Source: Oscillospiraceae bacterium (lineage in GTDB: Bacteria; Bacillota; Clostridia; Oscillospirales; Oscillospiraceae). Taken from it: 64,000 nucleotides of DNA. The notes below the pieces were generated by a model. It did no database searches, had not been told where the DNA came from, and saw nothing but the letters and a program-made list of their open reading frames with translations. The translations under genes were made by a program, and so were the position numbers. The DNA is taken from contig JAISKH010000026.1 in the NCBI GenBank assembly GCA_031261325.1, forward strand, positions 1 to 64,000, written 5' to 3'. Position 1 is the stretch's first letter, and each line of letters opens with the position of its first letter. Below, piece by piece: positions 34,248 through 42,213 of this stretch.

Positions 34248-34302
34248 GTTTACAATCCGTTTAAGCTAAGTTTAACCTCCGTTTAATTTGGTACCTTATG
34301 AT
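34248..34302 (+). promoter_or_regulatory. Four-copy 11-bp direct-repeat operator and -10 of the ABC exporter
   Basis: Four uninterrupted 11-mers: GTTTACAATCC (34248), GTTTAAGCTAA (34259), GTTTAACCTCC (34270), GTTTAATTTGG (34281-34291). After 5 bases comes TATGAT (34297-34302). The -35 position reads AACCTC and is not a consensus box. Period, consensus (GTTTAA) and distance to the -10 equal those at the response regulator's own promoter. Typical layout for a PhoB/OmpR-type activator binding on one face of the helix. Confidence 0.78.
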
Positions 34303-34333
34303 AGGGCTATCAAATCAAACGGAGGTTTTTATT

Positions 34334-35137
34334 ATGAAAGTTATCGAAGTCAACAGCTTAGTTAAGCAATACAACGGCGCGAAGTCGCCGAGCGTGGACG
34401 GTGTGAGCTTCTCGGTGGAGCAGGGCGAGTTTTTCGCGTTCCTCGGTCCGAACGGCGCAGGCAAGACCACGACAATCTCAATCCTCACGACGACGCTCTC
34501 CAAAACGTCGGGCGAGGTCACAATCGCGGGGCTTGACGTCGGCAAGGACGCAAGAAAGGTTCGCGAGCACATCGGGATTATCTCGCAAAAGCCGAGCCTT
34601 GACAAATCGCTCACGGCGGAGGAGAATATTCGCTTCCACGCCGCGCTCTATGGGCTTTACGGCTATCGCCCGAGCTTCAAGCTGATGCCGAAAGCGTACA
34701 AGGAGCAGGTGACGCAGCTCGCGGAAATCGTCGGTATATCGGACGCGCTTTTCAAGCCGATTAAGAAGCAGTCGGGCGGAATGCAACGCAAGCTGGAGAT
34801 TATCCGCAGCCTGATTCACACGCCGGAGGTGCTGTTCCTCGACGAGCCGACGCAGGGGCTTGACGCGGTATCGCGCCGTATGCTGTGGGACTACATCAAT
34901 ACAGTGCGTAAGACCTACGGCACAACGATTTTCCTCACGACGCACTACATCGACGAAGCGGAGAACGTCGATAAAGTTTGCCTGATAAACCACGGCAAAA
35001 TCGCGTTTAACGGCTCGCCGGAGGAAATGAAGCGGCAAATCGCGTTTGACCCGACACCGCGAGTGTGTCTGCCGTCATTGGAGGACGCTTATGTAGAATT
35101 TTTGCAGCTTGATAAAACTAATTTGGAGGTAGCTTGA
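34334..35137 (+). CDS. ABC exporter ATP-binding protein (ABC-2 type)
   Basis: A 267-residue ATPase of the drug/daunorubicin-type export family. Walker A GPNGAGKTT, signature QSGGMQRKLEI, Walker B VLFLDEPTQGLD, H-loop LTTHYIDEAE. ATG 34334 has GGAGG 8 bases upstream and lies 31 bases after the -10 box. It overlaps the start region of the permease gene, so the two form one exporter, probably for a drug, lipid or peptide stressor sensed via the upstream two-component system. Confidence 0.94.
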   Translation: MKVIEVNSLVKQYNGAKSPSVDGVSFSVEQGEFFAFLGPNGAGKTTTISILTTTLSKTSGEVTIAGLDVGKDARKVREHIGIISQKPSLDKSLTAEENIRFHAALYGLYGYRPSFKLMPKAYKEQVTQLAEIVGISDALFKPIKKQSGGMQRKLEIIRSLIHTPEVLFLDEPTQGLDAVSRRMLWDYINTVRKTYGTTIFLTTHYIDEAENVDKVCLINHGKIAFNGSPEEMKRQIAFDPTPRVCLPSLEDAYVEFLQLDKTNLEVA

Positions 35138-35169
35138 CAATGGACAATTTACAATTGACAATTGACAAT
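35136..35169 (+). repeat. TTGACAATT-type repeat cluster at the permease start
   Basis: TTGACAA, TGGACAA, TTTACAA, TTGACAA, TTGACAA: five near-identical 7-base units in a row, spanning the ATPase stop and the first ten codons of the permease (reads MDNLQLTIDN). Same unit as at 33979-34013. Confidence 0.6.
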
Positions 35170-35994
35170 AACGCGGGGGTTGGACTGACGAAAGCGCGTA
35201 AGCCCTCAAGGTTTTTCCGCGAGGTTTCAACAATATGGGCGATAATCTGCCGCGAGATTTCCGTGGCGTTCAAGTCGCCGTCTACGCTTGCTATGTCGCT
35301 CGTGATGCCGATTGTGATGATGGGAATGGTCGGCGGCAACCTGACGCAGAATATGGCGGGCGGACTGGGCTTCGACTTCGGGCTGTTTATGCTCGTCGGC
35401 ATGATGGTGAACATGCTGTTCACGGCGACAAGTCAAGGCGTTGCAACGCTCGTGGACGACCATGAGGACAACTTCAGCGAGGAAATGCTGATTGCGCCCG
35501 TGTCACGATACTCAATCGTAGTCGGCAAGATTCTCGGTTCGATGTTCAGCGCGGTCGTGACGATGCTCGGAACGCTTATCGTCGGCGCGTTTATGGGGAT
35601 TACGCTGTCGGTCGGGCAATTTCTCGCGATTCTCGCGTTGTCGCCGCTGATTTGCCTGTCGGCGGGCGCGCTCGCAATGCTCTTTATCGGACTGATTAAG
35701 AATCGCAAAGCCGCGAACATCGCTGTAATGTTAATCACGATGCCGCAGATGTTCCTGTCGGGCGCGATAATTCCGATAACGAGTTCGTCGGGGATTCTGA
35801 TGGTCATTTCGCGCATACTTCCGATGACGTACAGCCTTGACTTGGTGCGCTCGGTAATCTACGCGGGAACGGCGGAGTACGCCTCAATCGTGATGTTCAA
35901 CCCCGCCGTCAGCGCACTTGCGACGGTCGCGATAACGGTGGTGTTCCTGCTCGTCGGCACATTCTTCTACGCGAGAAGCGAGAAGAATCGGTAA
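35140..35994 (+). CDS. ABC-2 type exporter permease
   Basis: A 284-residue membrane protein with about six hydrophobic segments (STLAMSLVMPIVMMGMVGG, FMLVGMMVNMLF, VVTMLGTLIVGAFMGI, FLAILALSPLICLSAGALAMLFIG, then MFLSGAIIPI and ATVAITVVFLLVGTFFY). The MFLSGAIIPI stretch is typical of ABC-2 permeases. ATG 35140 is 9 bases after GGAGGT; TTG 35134 would be only 3. The first ten residues derive from a repeat and are probably not functional. Partner of the ATPase directly upstream; substrate unknown. Confidence 0.92.
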   Translation: MDNLQLTIDNNAGVGLTKARKPSRFFREVSTIWAIICREISVAFKSPSTLAMSLVMPIVMMGMVGGNLTQNMAGGLGFDFGLFMLVGMMVNMLFTATSQGVATLVDDHEDNFSEEMLIAPVSRYSIVVGKILGSMFSAVVTMLGTLIVGAFMGITLSVGQFLAILALSPLICLSAGALAMLFIGLIKNRKAANIAVMLITMPQMFLSGAIIPITSSSGILMVISRILPMTYSLDLVRSVIYAGTAEYASIVMFNPAVSALATVAITVVFLLVGTFFYARSEKNR

Positions 35995-36013
35995 GCTCGC
36001 GCTCATACAGACG

Positions 36014-36070
36014 CAAAGCGGTAACAGGTGCGCCCTTTTGGAGAGCCACCCATTACCGCTTTGTTATTTA
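36014..36070. terminator. Bidirectional terminator between exporter and surface protein
   Basis: Outer stem CAAAGCGGTAA / TTACCGCTTTG with a 28-base interior that has its own GGTG/CACC pairing, followed by TTATTTAT. It lies between the convergent exporter and SLH-protein genes. Confidence 0.65.
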
Positions 36071-36085
36071 TGTGTCGCTGATTAA

Positions 36086-39000
36086 CTACGCAACCCAGAC
36101 CTCGTGACTGTCGCTGAAGATGTACACATGCTCGACCGAGGCTTCAATCACGTCGTTGAACGCCCAATGCGCGGGCGTGAGGTCGTTGTACAGCTCCGCG
36201 TAGGTGTCCGCGAGATTCAACTCAAAGGCGCGGCGGTCAAGAAACGCGTTGACAATCTTGATTGCTTCCGCGCGCGTGATGTCGCTGTCGGCGCGGAACG
36301 TTCCGTCCTCGTAGCCGATAACCCAGCCCTTTTGCGCTACTGAAATGATGTAGCTTATTGCCCAATGGTTCGCGGGAACGTCGGTCAGCGAGTTAAGCTC
36401 GCCCGTCAGTTGATTGCCGTCAACGCGCTCGATTATCGCGACGAACTCCGCGCGCGTTATCTTCGCGTCGGGGCGGAAGCTGCCGTCCTCGTAGCCGTTG
36501 AGTATGCCACGCGACGCGAGGTAGTTAACCGCCTGCGCGTACCACGCGCCGTCCTCCACGTCGGGGAACGCGCTTGCGACGGGCAGCTCCTTGTTCTCGT
36601 CAGGGGACAGCCGCCAGAATATCATCGCAACCTCAGCGCGAGTGATGTCGCCGTCAGGGTGAACCGTGCCGTCCTCATAGCCGCGAATGTACGCGATGTG
36701 CTCGCGCGGGTCGCCGTCGTTGCCGTCACCGCCGCCGTTTGCGTCCGTATCGGACGAATCGTTGTCGTTGCCGTCGCCGGGGAAGTCCACGTCGTACCGC
36801 TCAATCGCGAGCGCGTACACCGAGAAACGCCGCACGTGGAACACAACGTAGTCAAGTCCGTGCTCTCTGTCAATCTGGCGGAACCACCACTCGTAATTAG
36901 TGCCGCTCTTCATCGCTTCCGCGAGGTCCTCCGCTTGGTAAAGCGTATCCACGGAATCGTCGTGGTACCTGTACGCCGCGACTATCTCGCTGTAGCCTAT
37001 CTCAGACGGCGTGTTGAACGCTATCGTCAGGTAGTCGCTGCCCAAATCGGGCACTAGGTACAGTCCGTCGTCAACGCCGTCACTGTCGCTGCCCGGCAGG
37101 GGGGTTATGCCGTCTAAGTCAACCGCGACACCGCTCGTCAGCGCGTAATGCTCGTCGCGCCATTGCTTCTCGACCGCGAGATTGACGAAATACTTCGTAA
37201 TCTTATGGTCGTCCTTCGCAGTATCGGTTATTGCCGAAACAGCCGCAGCAAACGCCGGATTTTCCTCCGCCTTGACGTCCTTGGAAACGTACTCGGAGAT
37301 TGCGCGGAACTCGACAAGTCCGCCGTCCTTCGTCAATTCTTGGTCGTTTTTGTTATACAACGAGTCCTCGTACAGGTCGGGCAAGCCCGCCACGGAGATT
37401 TTCGGCGATTCCTCGTCGGTCACGCTGACGGTGCTCTCCGTCTTTGTGATGTGCATGACAATCGGGTCGCCGAGCAGCTTGTGGTCAACAATCCAAACGC
37501 CGAGCGTAACCTTGTACAGTCCGTTATCCGCCACAAGGTTGAACACGCCGTCGGGTACGTTGCCGAACTTGAAGTGCCCTGTTGTCTCATCTGGATGTTT
37601 ATCGTCATAGGGGTCAACAGGAACGATGACAGGCGGCGAAACCACCGTGTTTCCCGCTTCAAGCGTAATCGTCAGAATAACCTTTTCGCCGGTATCGTTG
37701 ATAATGTCGCCCTCAATTTCGGTTTTGTCGGGGTCGTCGATGTAGAAGCCGGAATATGTAACCGCCGTGCCGCCTATGCGGTCTGTCGCCGTCAGGCGCA
37801 CCTCGTAGTACTGTCGCTCAACAACCTTGTTCGCGGGTATCACAAAGCCGTGTTCGCCGTATTCGTCAACGCCGAACGCGTAGCTGTCAATGACATAGCC
37901 GCCAACGTCGTCAGCCGTCGCCAACTCCTCAATCTTGTCGTCAAATTCCTTAATGGTGAGCCAATTCGCGCTGCCCGCCGCTCTGTATTCCAGTTTTGCC
38001 GTGTAGTCAAGCGACACGCGGACGACCTGCCCCGCAAGCGTTACATTGCCGCTTACTTTGTCAATATTCGGGCTGGACAACCGCACAGCGGGCGCGCCGT
38101 ACCATATCGCGTACAGCGTGTGCACGGAACAACCGGGGTCAATTTTGGGGTCATCAACGGTCGCGACTGTATAGCCATAGGTTTTGCCCGGTATGCGGTC
38201 TACTAAGTACTCGTCGCCCGGTTGCAGCAAGCCGGAGCTGCCGTCGTGCGTCAGGCTCCAACCGAGGAATTCGCGTCCCATGTACTCCATTGGTTCGCCG
38301 TTGTTTTCAGGTTCCGCAAGCGGCACTTTGTAGTACGTGTAACCGCTAGTGGAGTTGGGCAAGTACACAGGGTCGGGCACGGTTTCGGGGAGCACCGTGC
38401 GCGCGTTCTTGTCGTACACGAGCTTGCGCACTTCCTGCGTTGTCGGTTCCGGGTCCTTCGTGTTGTCCCAACCGTCGCCGTCGTCGTCGTCGCTGTACAC
38501 CACGTACAGCACCTTGCCGTCGGCAAGCGGGTAAATGTCGTTAGTGTCCGGCGTTGTGCCGAGCGTAAACGTTGCGTCGAACTCCGTAAAGTTGTCCTGC
38601 TTGTAGAATGTAGCGGGGATTTCCGTGCTGAAGTCCACAACCTTGTGGCTCTCTTCCGCGATGTACCACCCGCGTAGGGTGTACATCGGCGTTAATGCCG
38701 GACTTTGCACCGTGTCTGTCGGCGGCAAGAGCTTGCCGTTGTTCGTCTTGAAGTTCGTTGACGTGTTACCGAGTGCCGTGTCAAGCGGGACATAGAATGT
38801 GATTAACTGCGGCAACGTTTTCGCGTCTTTAACAGGGATATAGATATTAGCACCCTTTGCCGAGTCCACAATCTGCGCCTGAACCTTTTTCCACATATTC
38901 GGGTTGCGCTCATAGACTACTGTGTAGTGGTGAATGTCCGCGTCGTATATATATCCGGTACCTAAACCGTTAAAAAACGCAGAGTCAAGCACTATTGTTG

Positions 39001-42000
39001 TTGACGTGTTCGGCACCGCCACGCCGTCCGGAAATTCCCAGAGATAGTATGTCGAATACGGCGCGCCCTGCCTGCTGATTGGCACATTGGCATGACTGAA
39101 TTTCGGATACATCAGCACCGAAACCTTATTTGGGGTTTCCGAATACCCGTCGAGGTCATACGGCACCCCTATGTTGGCAATCGGCGCGTATTCGGCGAAA
39201 TTCACCGAGTCGTCCGTGTCGCGGTGGCGGACGGAGAACTCGAACGGGCGGTACAGGTAGTTCACGTCATAGTACGAAATCGAGTAAGATGTGACGCTAG
39301 CACCGCCTGTACCCTCCGTGTGCGCCGCCATGAACCAGTATCTGCCGTTCTGGTCAACTGGCACGTTAACACTCGTCGTACCCGTGCCATAGTTTTCAGT
39401 CTTTGTAACCAAACCATACGCTGTAGTAAACGCTGCATTATCAGCGTAGGTGTGCGCGGTGTTCAACGCTTCGCGGAACCAATAAACCGTGTCGCCCTCG
39501 ACCTCAATCGTCTCGGGCTTATCCGTCGGGTCTTTCGGCGTCTCCGGCGGGGTCGGCACCGTCACCTCGAGCGTTGAAACCACTACGTTCGGCGTGAGGT
39601 AAATCTCTGCGGTTGGCGGAGGTGACGGCAACGTAAACACGCTGCTATTGCTCGCGGCGGAAGCGAACGAGCCGCCGTTGTTTGTTGTCCAGTCCTTAAA
39701 CACGTAGTTTGTAACCGTCGTCGTGTTGCCGCTCGTTACACTCGTCGGCAAAGTAAGCGTTGCGTTAGCCGTAATCGACGCGTTACTAAGCGCAACAGCC
39801 GACGTGTCCGTTGCCAAATTCGTGCTGCCGTTCGCATTGAGGAAAGCGCCCGTTATACTAACCGCCGAGGTCGAACCCGCGGGATTGCCGTCATTCACGT
39901 TCACCGTCTGATAATCCAGCGTCACAGTCGGGCTGTTGTCAGCAACCGTCACCGACACGCCCGTATCAACGCCGTTCACCCATACATGATATGTACTGTT
40001 TGTAACCGCCGTAAACAACCGCGACGCGCCGACTGTAGCAATCCCGTCGTCACCTGAACTTAGCTTCACGGCACCCTCAAAGTTTGTCCAGTTGTTGCCA
40101 TTTTTCCTGAAGTTCACCGTCACATCATTGCGCGTGTACGTCGCCGCAAGCGTCGCGGCGGTGGTGCCTACTGTGAAGTCGGGCTGTATGAAGCCCGTAG
40201 TTGTATATGTCAGACGATAACCGCTGTTCGCGGCGGGAGCGAGATTTGCAAGCGACAACTGCGTGTTCGGCAAGTGCGTCGTTGTGCCGAACGCAGGGCT
40301 ATTTCCGTGTGCCGCCGCCTTTTCTGCCGCCGACATGGTACTAGGGTCAAACGTCGCCGAAGTCGTAACCGTGTAGTAATTTACAGTCGCCGTTGGGCTG
40401 TTGTTGCTTACTATCACCGACACGCCTGTGCTCACGCCGTCTACGATTACCGTATACGCGTTCTTGTTTGCTACCGCGCGGAACGTCCGCGTTTGCGAAC
40501 CGGTTCCCGGTACCGTATCTGACGCCTTGCCGTCAAGTGTTACCACGCCCTTGAAATCCGTCCAATCCGCGCCATTCTTTTTGAACGTCACCGTCACATC
40601 GTTGCGCAAGAATGTTGCTTCAATCGTTGCGGCGGTAGTTACCGTGTACGGAAATGAAACATTCCACGACGACAGGAGATAACCCGCTTTTGCTGTAATA
40701 CTCGGAAGCGAAAATTGTGTGCCCGGTACATATGCCTTGCTCTCGGGGAATGAACCCGTGTATACATCTGCGGCAGACGAACCGCCGGGCAGATTTGCCT
40801 TGAATGTGATGTTGACGGGAGTTGGAGAAGGAACCGAATCTGACCACTCTAGCGGGCCATTTGTGATATATGTACCGTCGCCAGTCCAGTTTGACGAATA
40901 CTCGACATAGTAATGCTCCAACCCGATGTGGGCGTTAGGATAGTCGTTCCAGACCATTGAGCCGCCAATAATATAAATAACTGTTTCACAACTTTCGTTG
41001 TTATTCGGTTCACCTCCATCGAAAGCGGAAAACGCACCTGCAGGTATATAGGCAGGGTCATTACCTTTAGCTCTGGTTTTGAAAATAACGGGCGTGCCGG
41101 TTCCTCCGAGCGGTCCGCTTGCGGATTCGGGACCGTCTGCCCAGTACCATTCCGCCGCAACACCGTCACCGTTGGCATCTACCGCCATTGTATATCCCGC
41201 TTTTTTTAAGTCGCCTTCTTGCGGGTGGTCATTTTGTGCAGCACTCGGTTTCTTAGCCAGAGCTAAAGGAGCTCTGGAACCGTCAATATAGGTGCCGTAG
41301 GTGCCGTTGGGGTCTTTGGGGTCGTTAGTTAAAAATCTTATGCGCGTACCGCCGATTGTTCCCTGTAGTGAGCTAATAGCTGAATAGATATATTTTTGCT
41401 CATCTGCGCTGGTTATGGTTGTTAGATAACCCGGTAAACCTTTATATTTGCGCTTACGAGCTAAGTTGTAATGGTCAAACCAGTTCCTTTCGGTGGTTGA
41501 TGTGTTTTCATCCTTAACAATTTCGTAGTAGTGGATAACGCCCGTCGGGTCAACCCATTTAGCAACGCCCGCGGAGGGTACTGATAATTCTACTATTATA
41601 TTGTTGTCGGGGAATGACGGATAAACGCCCGCTGTTGTCAGGTCGAATCTCGCGCCTTCTAATATCGCCTTAACATCGTTCGCCGCAACGCCCGAGTCAG
41701 CTTTCGCGGTGAGTGAGTACGAGTTCGTTGTCGCGCCGTTTGTCAATAGTTGGTACCATATCCCTGTGCTGGGGGTAGCTGACGCAAACGACAATGTTAG
41801 CGTAGCGGGATAAGTAATATTTATCGAGCCGTAGTGTACATTGTTATCAGTTTCAAAGCTCGTAATATTCAGTTTATACGGCGGTGTAGTACCGTTTGCA
41901 AACGCTATTTCGTAATTCAACGCTTCACCACCCGCCGCGCTTGCGGGGGTAGCGGGAACCAGCGCGAGCGCGAGCACTAGTGCCAGCGCGAACGCGAGGA

Positions 42001-42028
42001 ACCTGCGTGATAGACCTTTATGTAACAT
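36086..42028 (-). CDS. Secreted SLH-domain surface protein with C-type lectin domain
   Basis: A 1980-residue cell-surface protein. Signal peptide: RRFLAFALALVLALALVPATPASAA. A C-type-lectin-like domain follows (about residues 160-380: GYLTTITSADEQ, GGEPNNNESCETV with the EPN calcium motif, WNDYP, EHYYVEYS). Then come two tandem ~158-residue repeats (each starting RNDVTV-F-KNG), further beta-rich segments with list-like GWYIAEES and GWSLTHDG (InlB-like) stretches, an acidic Asp/Asn/Gly linker, and three SLH domains (GYEDG, TRAE motifs) plus half of another at the C-terminus, which would bind pyruvylated wall polymer. ATG 42028 has GGAGGT 7 bases upstream. Likely adhesin; ligand unknown. Confidence 0.88.
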   Translation of the reverse strand: MLHKGLSRRFLAFALALVLALALVPATPASAAGGEALNYEIAFANGTTPPYKLNITSFETDNNVHYGSINITYPATLTLSFASATPSTGIWYQLLTNGATTNSYSLTAKADSGVAANDVKAILEGARFDLTTAGVYPSFPDNNIIVELSVPSAGVAKWVDPTGVIHYYEIVKDENTSTTERNWFDHYNLARKRKYKGLPGYLTTITSADEQKYIYSAISSLQGTIGGTRIRFLTNDPKDPNGTYGTYIDGSRAPLALAKKPSAAQNDHPQEGDLKKAGYTMAVDANGDGVAAEWYWADGPESASGPLGGTGTPVIFKTRAKGNDPAYIPAGAFSAFDGGEPNNNESCETVIYIIGGSMVWNDYPNAHIGLEHYYVEYSSNWTGDGTYITNGPLEWSDSVPSPTPVNITFKANLPGGSSAADVYTGSFPESKAYVPGTQFSLPSITAKAGYLLSSWNVSFPYTVTTAATIEATFLRNDVTVTFKKNGADWTDFKGVVTLDGKASDTVPGTGSQTRTFRAVANKNAYTVIVDGVSTGVSVIVSNNSPTATVNYYTVTTSATFDPSTMSAAEKAAAHGNSPAFGTTTHLPNTQLSLANLAPAANSGYRLTYTTTGFIQPDFTVGTTAATLAATYTRNDVTVNFRKNGNNWTNFEGAVKLSSGDDGIATVGASRLFTAVTNSTYHVWVNGVDTGVSVTVADNSPTVTLDYQTVNVNDGNPAGSTSAVSITGAFLNANGSTNLATDTSAVALSNASITANATLTLPTSVTSGNTTTVTNYVFKDWTTNNGGSFASAASNSSVFTLPSPPPTAEIYLTPNVVVSTLEVTVPTPPETPKDPTDKPETIEVEGDTVYWFREALNTAHTYADNAAFTTAYGLVTKTENYGTGTTSVNVPVDQNGRYWFMAAHTEGTGGASVTSYSISYYDVNYLYRPFEFSVRHRDTDDSVNFAEYAPIANIGVPYDLDGYSETPNKVSVLMYPKFSHANVPISRQGAPYSTYYLWEFPDGVAVPNTSTTIVLDSAFFNGLGTGYIYDADIHHYTVVYERNPNMWKKVQAQIVDSAKGANIYIPVKDAKTLPQLITFYVPLDTALGNTSTNFKTNNGKLLPPTDTVQSPALTPMYTLRGWYIAEESHKVVDFSTEIPATFYKQDNFTEFDATFTLGTTPDTNDIYPLADGKVLYVVYSDDDDGDGWDNTKDPEPTTQEVRKLVYDKNARTVLPETVPDPVYLPNSTSGYTYYKVPLAEPENNGEPMEYMGREFLGWSLTHDGSSGLLQPGDEYLVDRIPGKTYGYTVATVDDPKIDPGCSVHTLYAIWYGAPAVRLSSPNIDKVSGNVTLAGQVVRVSLDYTAKLEYRAAGSANWLTIKEFDDKIEELATADDVGGYVIDSYAFGVDEYGEHGFVIPANKVVERQYYEVRLTATDRIGGTAVTYSGFYIDDPDKTEIEGDIINDTGEKVILTITLEAGNTVVSPPVIVPVDPYDDKHPDETTGHFKFGNVPDGVFNLVADNGLYKVTLGVWIVDHKLLGDPIVMHITKTESTVSVTDEESPKISVAGLPDLYEDSLYNKNDQELTKDGGLVEFRAISEYVSKDVKAEENPAFAAAVSAITDTAKDDHKITKYFVNLAVEKQWRDEHYALTSGVAVDLDGITPLPGSDSDGVDDGLYLVPDLGSDYLTIAFNTPSEIGYSEIVAAYRYHDDSVDTLYQAEDLAEAMKSGTNYEWWFRQIDREHGLDYVVFHVRRFSVYALAIERYDVDFPGDGNDNDSSDTDANGGGDGNDGDPREHIAYIRGYEDGTVHPDGDITRAEVAMIFWRLSPDENKELPVASAFPDVEDGAWYAQAVNYLASRGILNGYEDGSFRPDAKITRAEFVAIIERVDGNQLTGELNSLTDVPANHWAISYIISVAQKGWVIGYEDGTFRADSDITRAEAIKIVNAFLDRRAFELNLADTYAELYNDLTPAHWAFNDVIEASVEHVYIFSDSHEVWVA
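39895..40133 (-). repeat. Surface-protein internal repeat, copy B
   Basis: Encodes NDVTVNFRKNGNNWTNFEG through GVDTGVSVTVADNSPTVTLDY. It matches copy A, lying 474 bases away, and both are followed by a similar beta-rich stretch. Imperfect protein-level repeat. Confidence 0.6.
40370..40607 (-). repeat. Surface-protein internal repeat, copy A
   Basis: Encodes NDVTVTFKKNGADWTDFKG through GVSTGVSVIVSNNSPTATVNY; paired with copy B. Confidence 0.6.
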
Positions 42029-42150
42029 GATAGTTACCTCCATAGTATAGTATTTCAACAGTTATTTTACCACAAAATGTCGGGTTAGGCAAGAGGTAAA
42101 TGAAACTTTTTTTGCGTTTTTAACCGAGAATTTTGCGGGCAAATACCCCC

Positions 42151-42179
42151 TTGCGAAATGGCGCGTTATGTGACATAAT
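42151..42179 (+). promoter_or_regulatory. Transglutaminase-like gene promoter
   Basis: TTGCGA (42151-42156), 17-base spacer, CATAAT (42174-42179), ending 34 bases before the ATG. Confidence 0.6.
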
Positions 42180-42213
42180 GTTGGTATAACCTATTGATAT
42201 TCGGGGGGATTTT

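Noticed and set aside
36622..36873. Thr/Arg-rich and similar long open frames opposite real genes across the window
   Set aside because: They are antisense or shifted shadows caused by high GC, with biased composition and no family features.
36086..42028. Diversity-generating retroelement target because of the C-type lectin fold
   Set aside because: No reverse transcriptase or template repeat is present, and the lectin domain is at the N-terminal end, not the C-terminus as in DGR targets.
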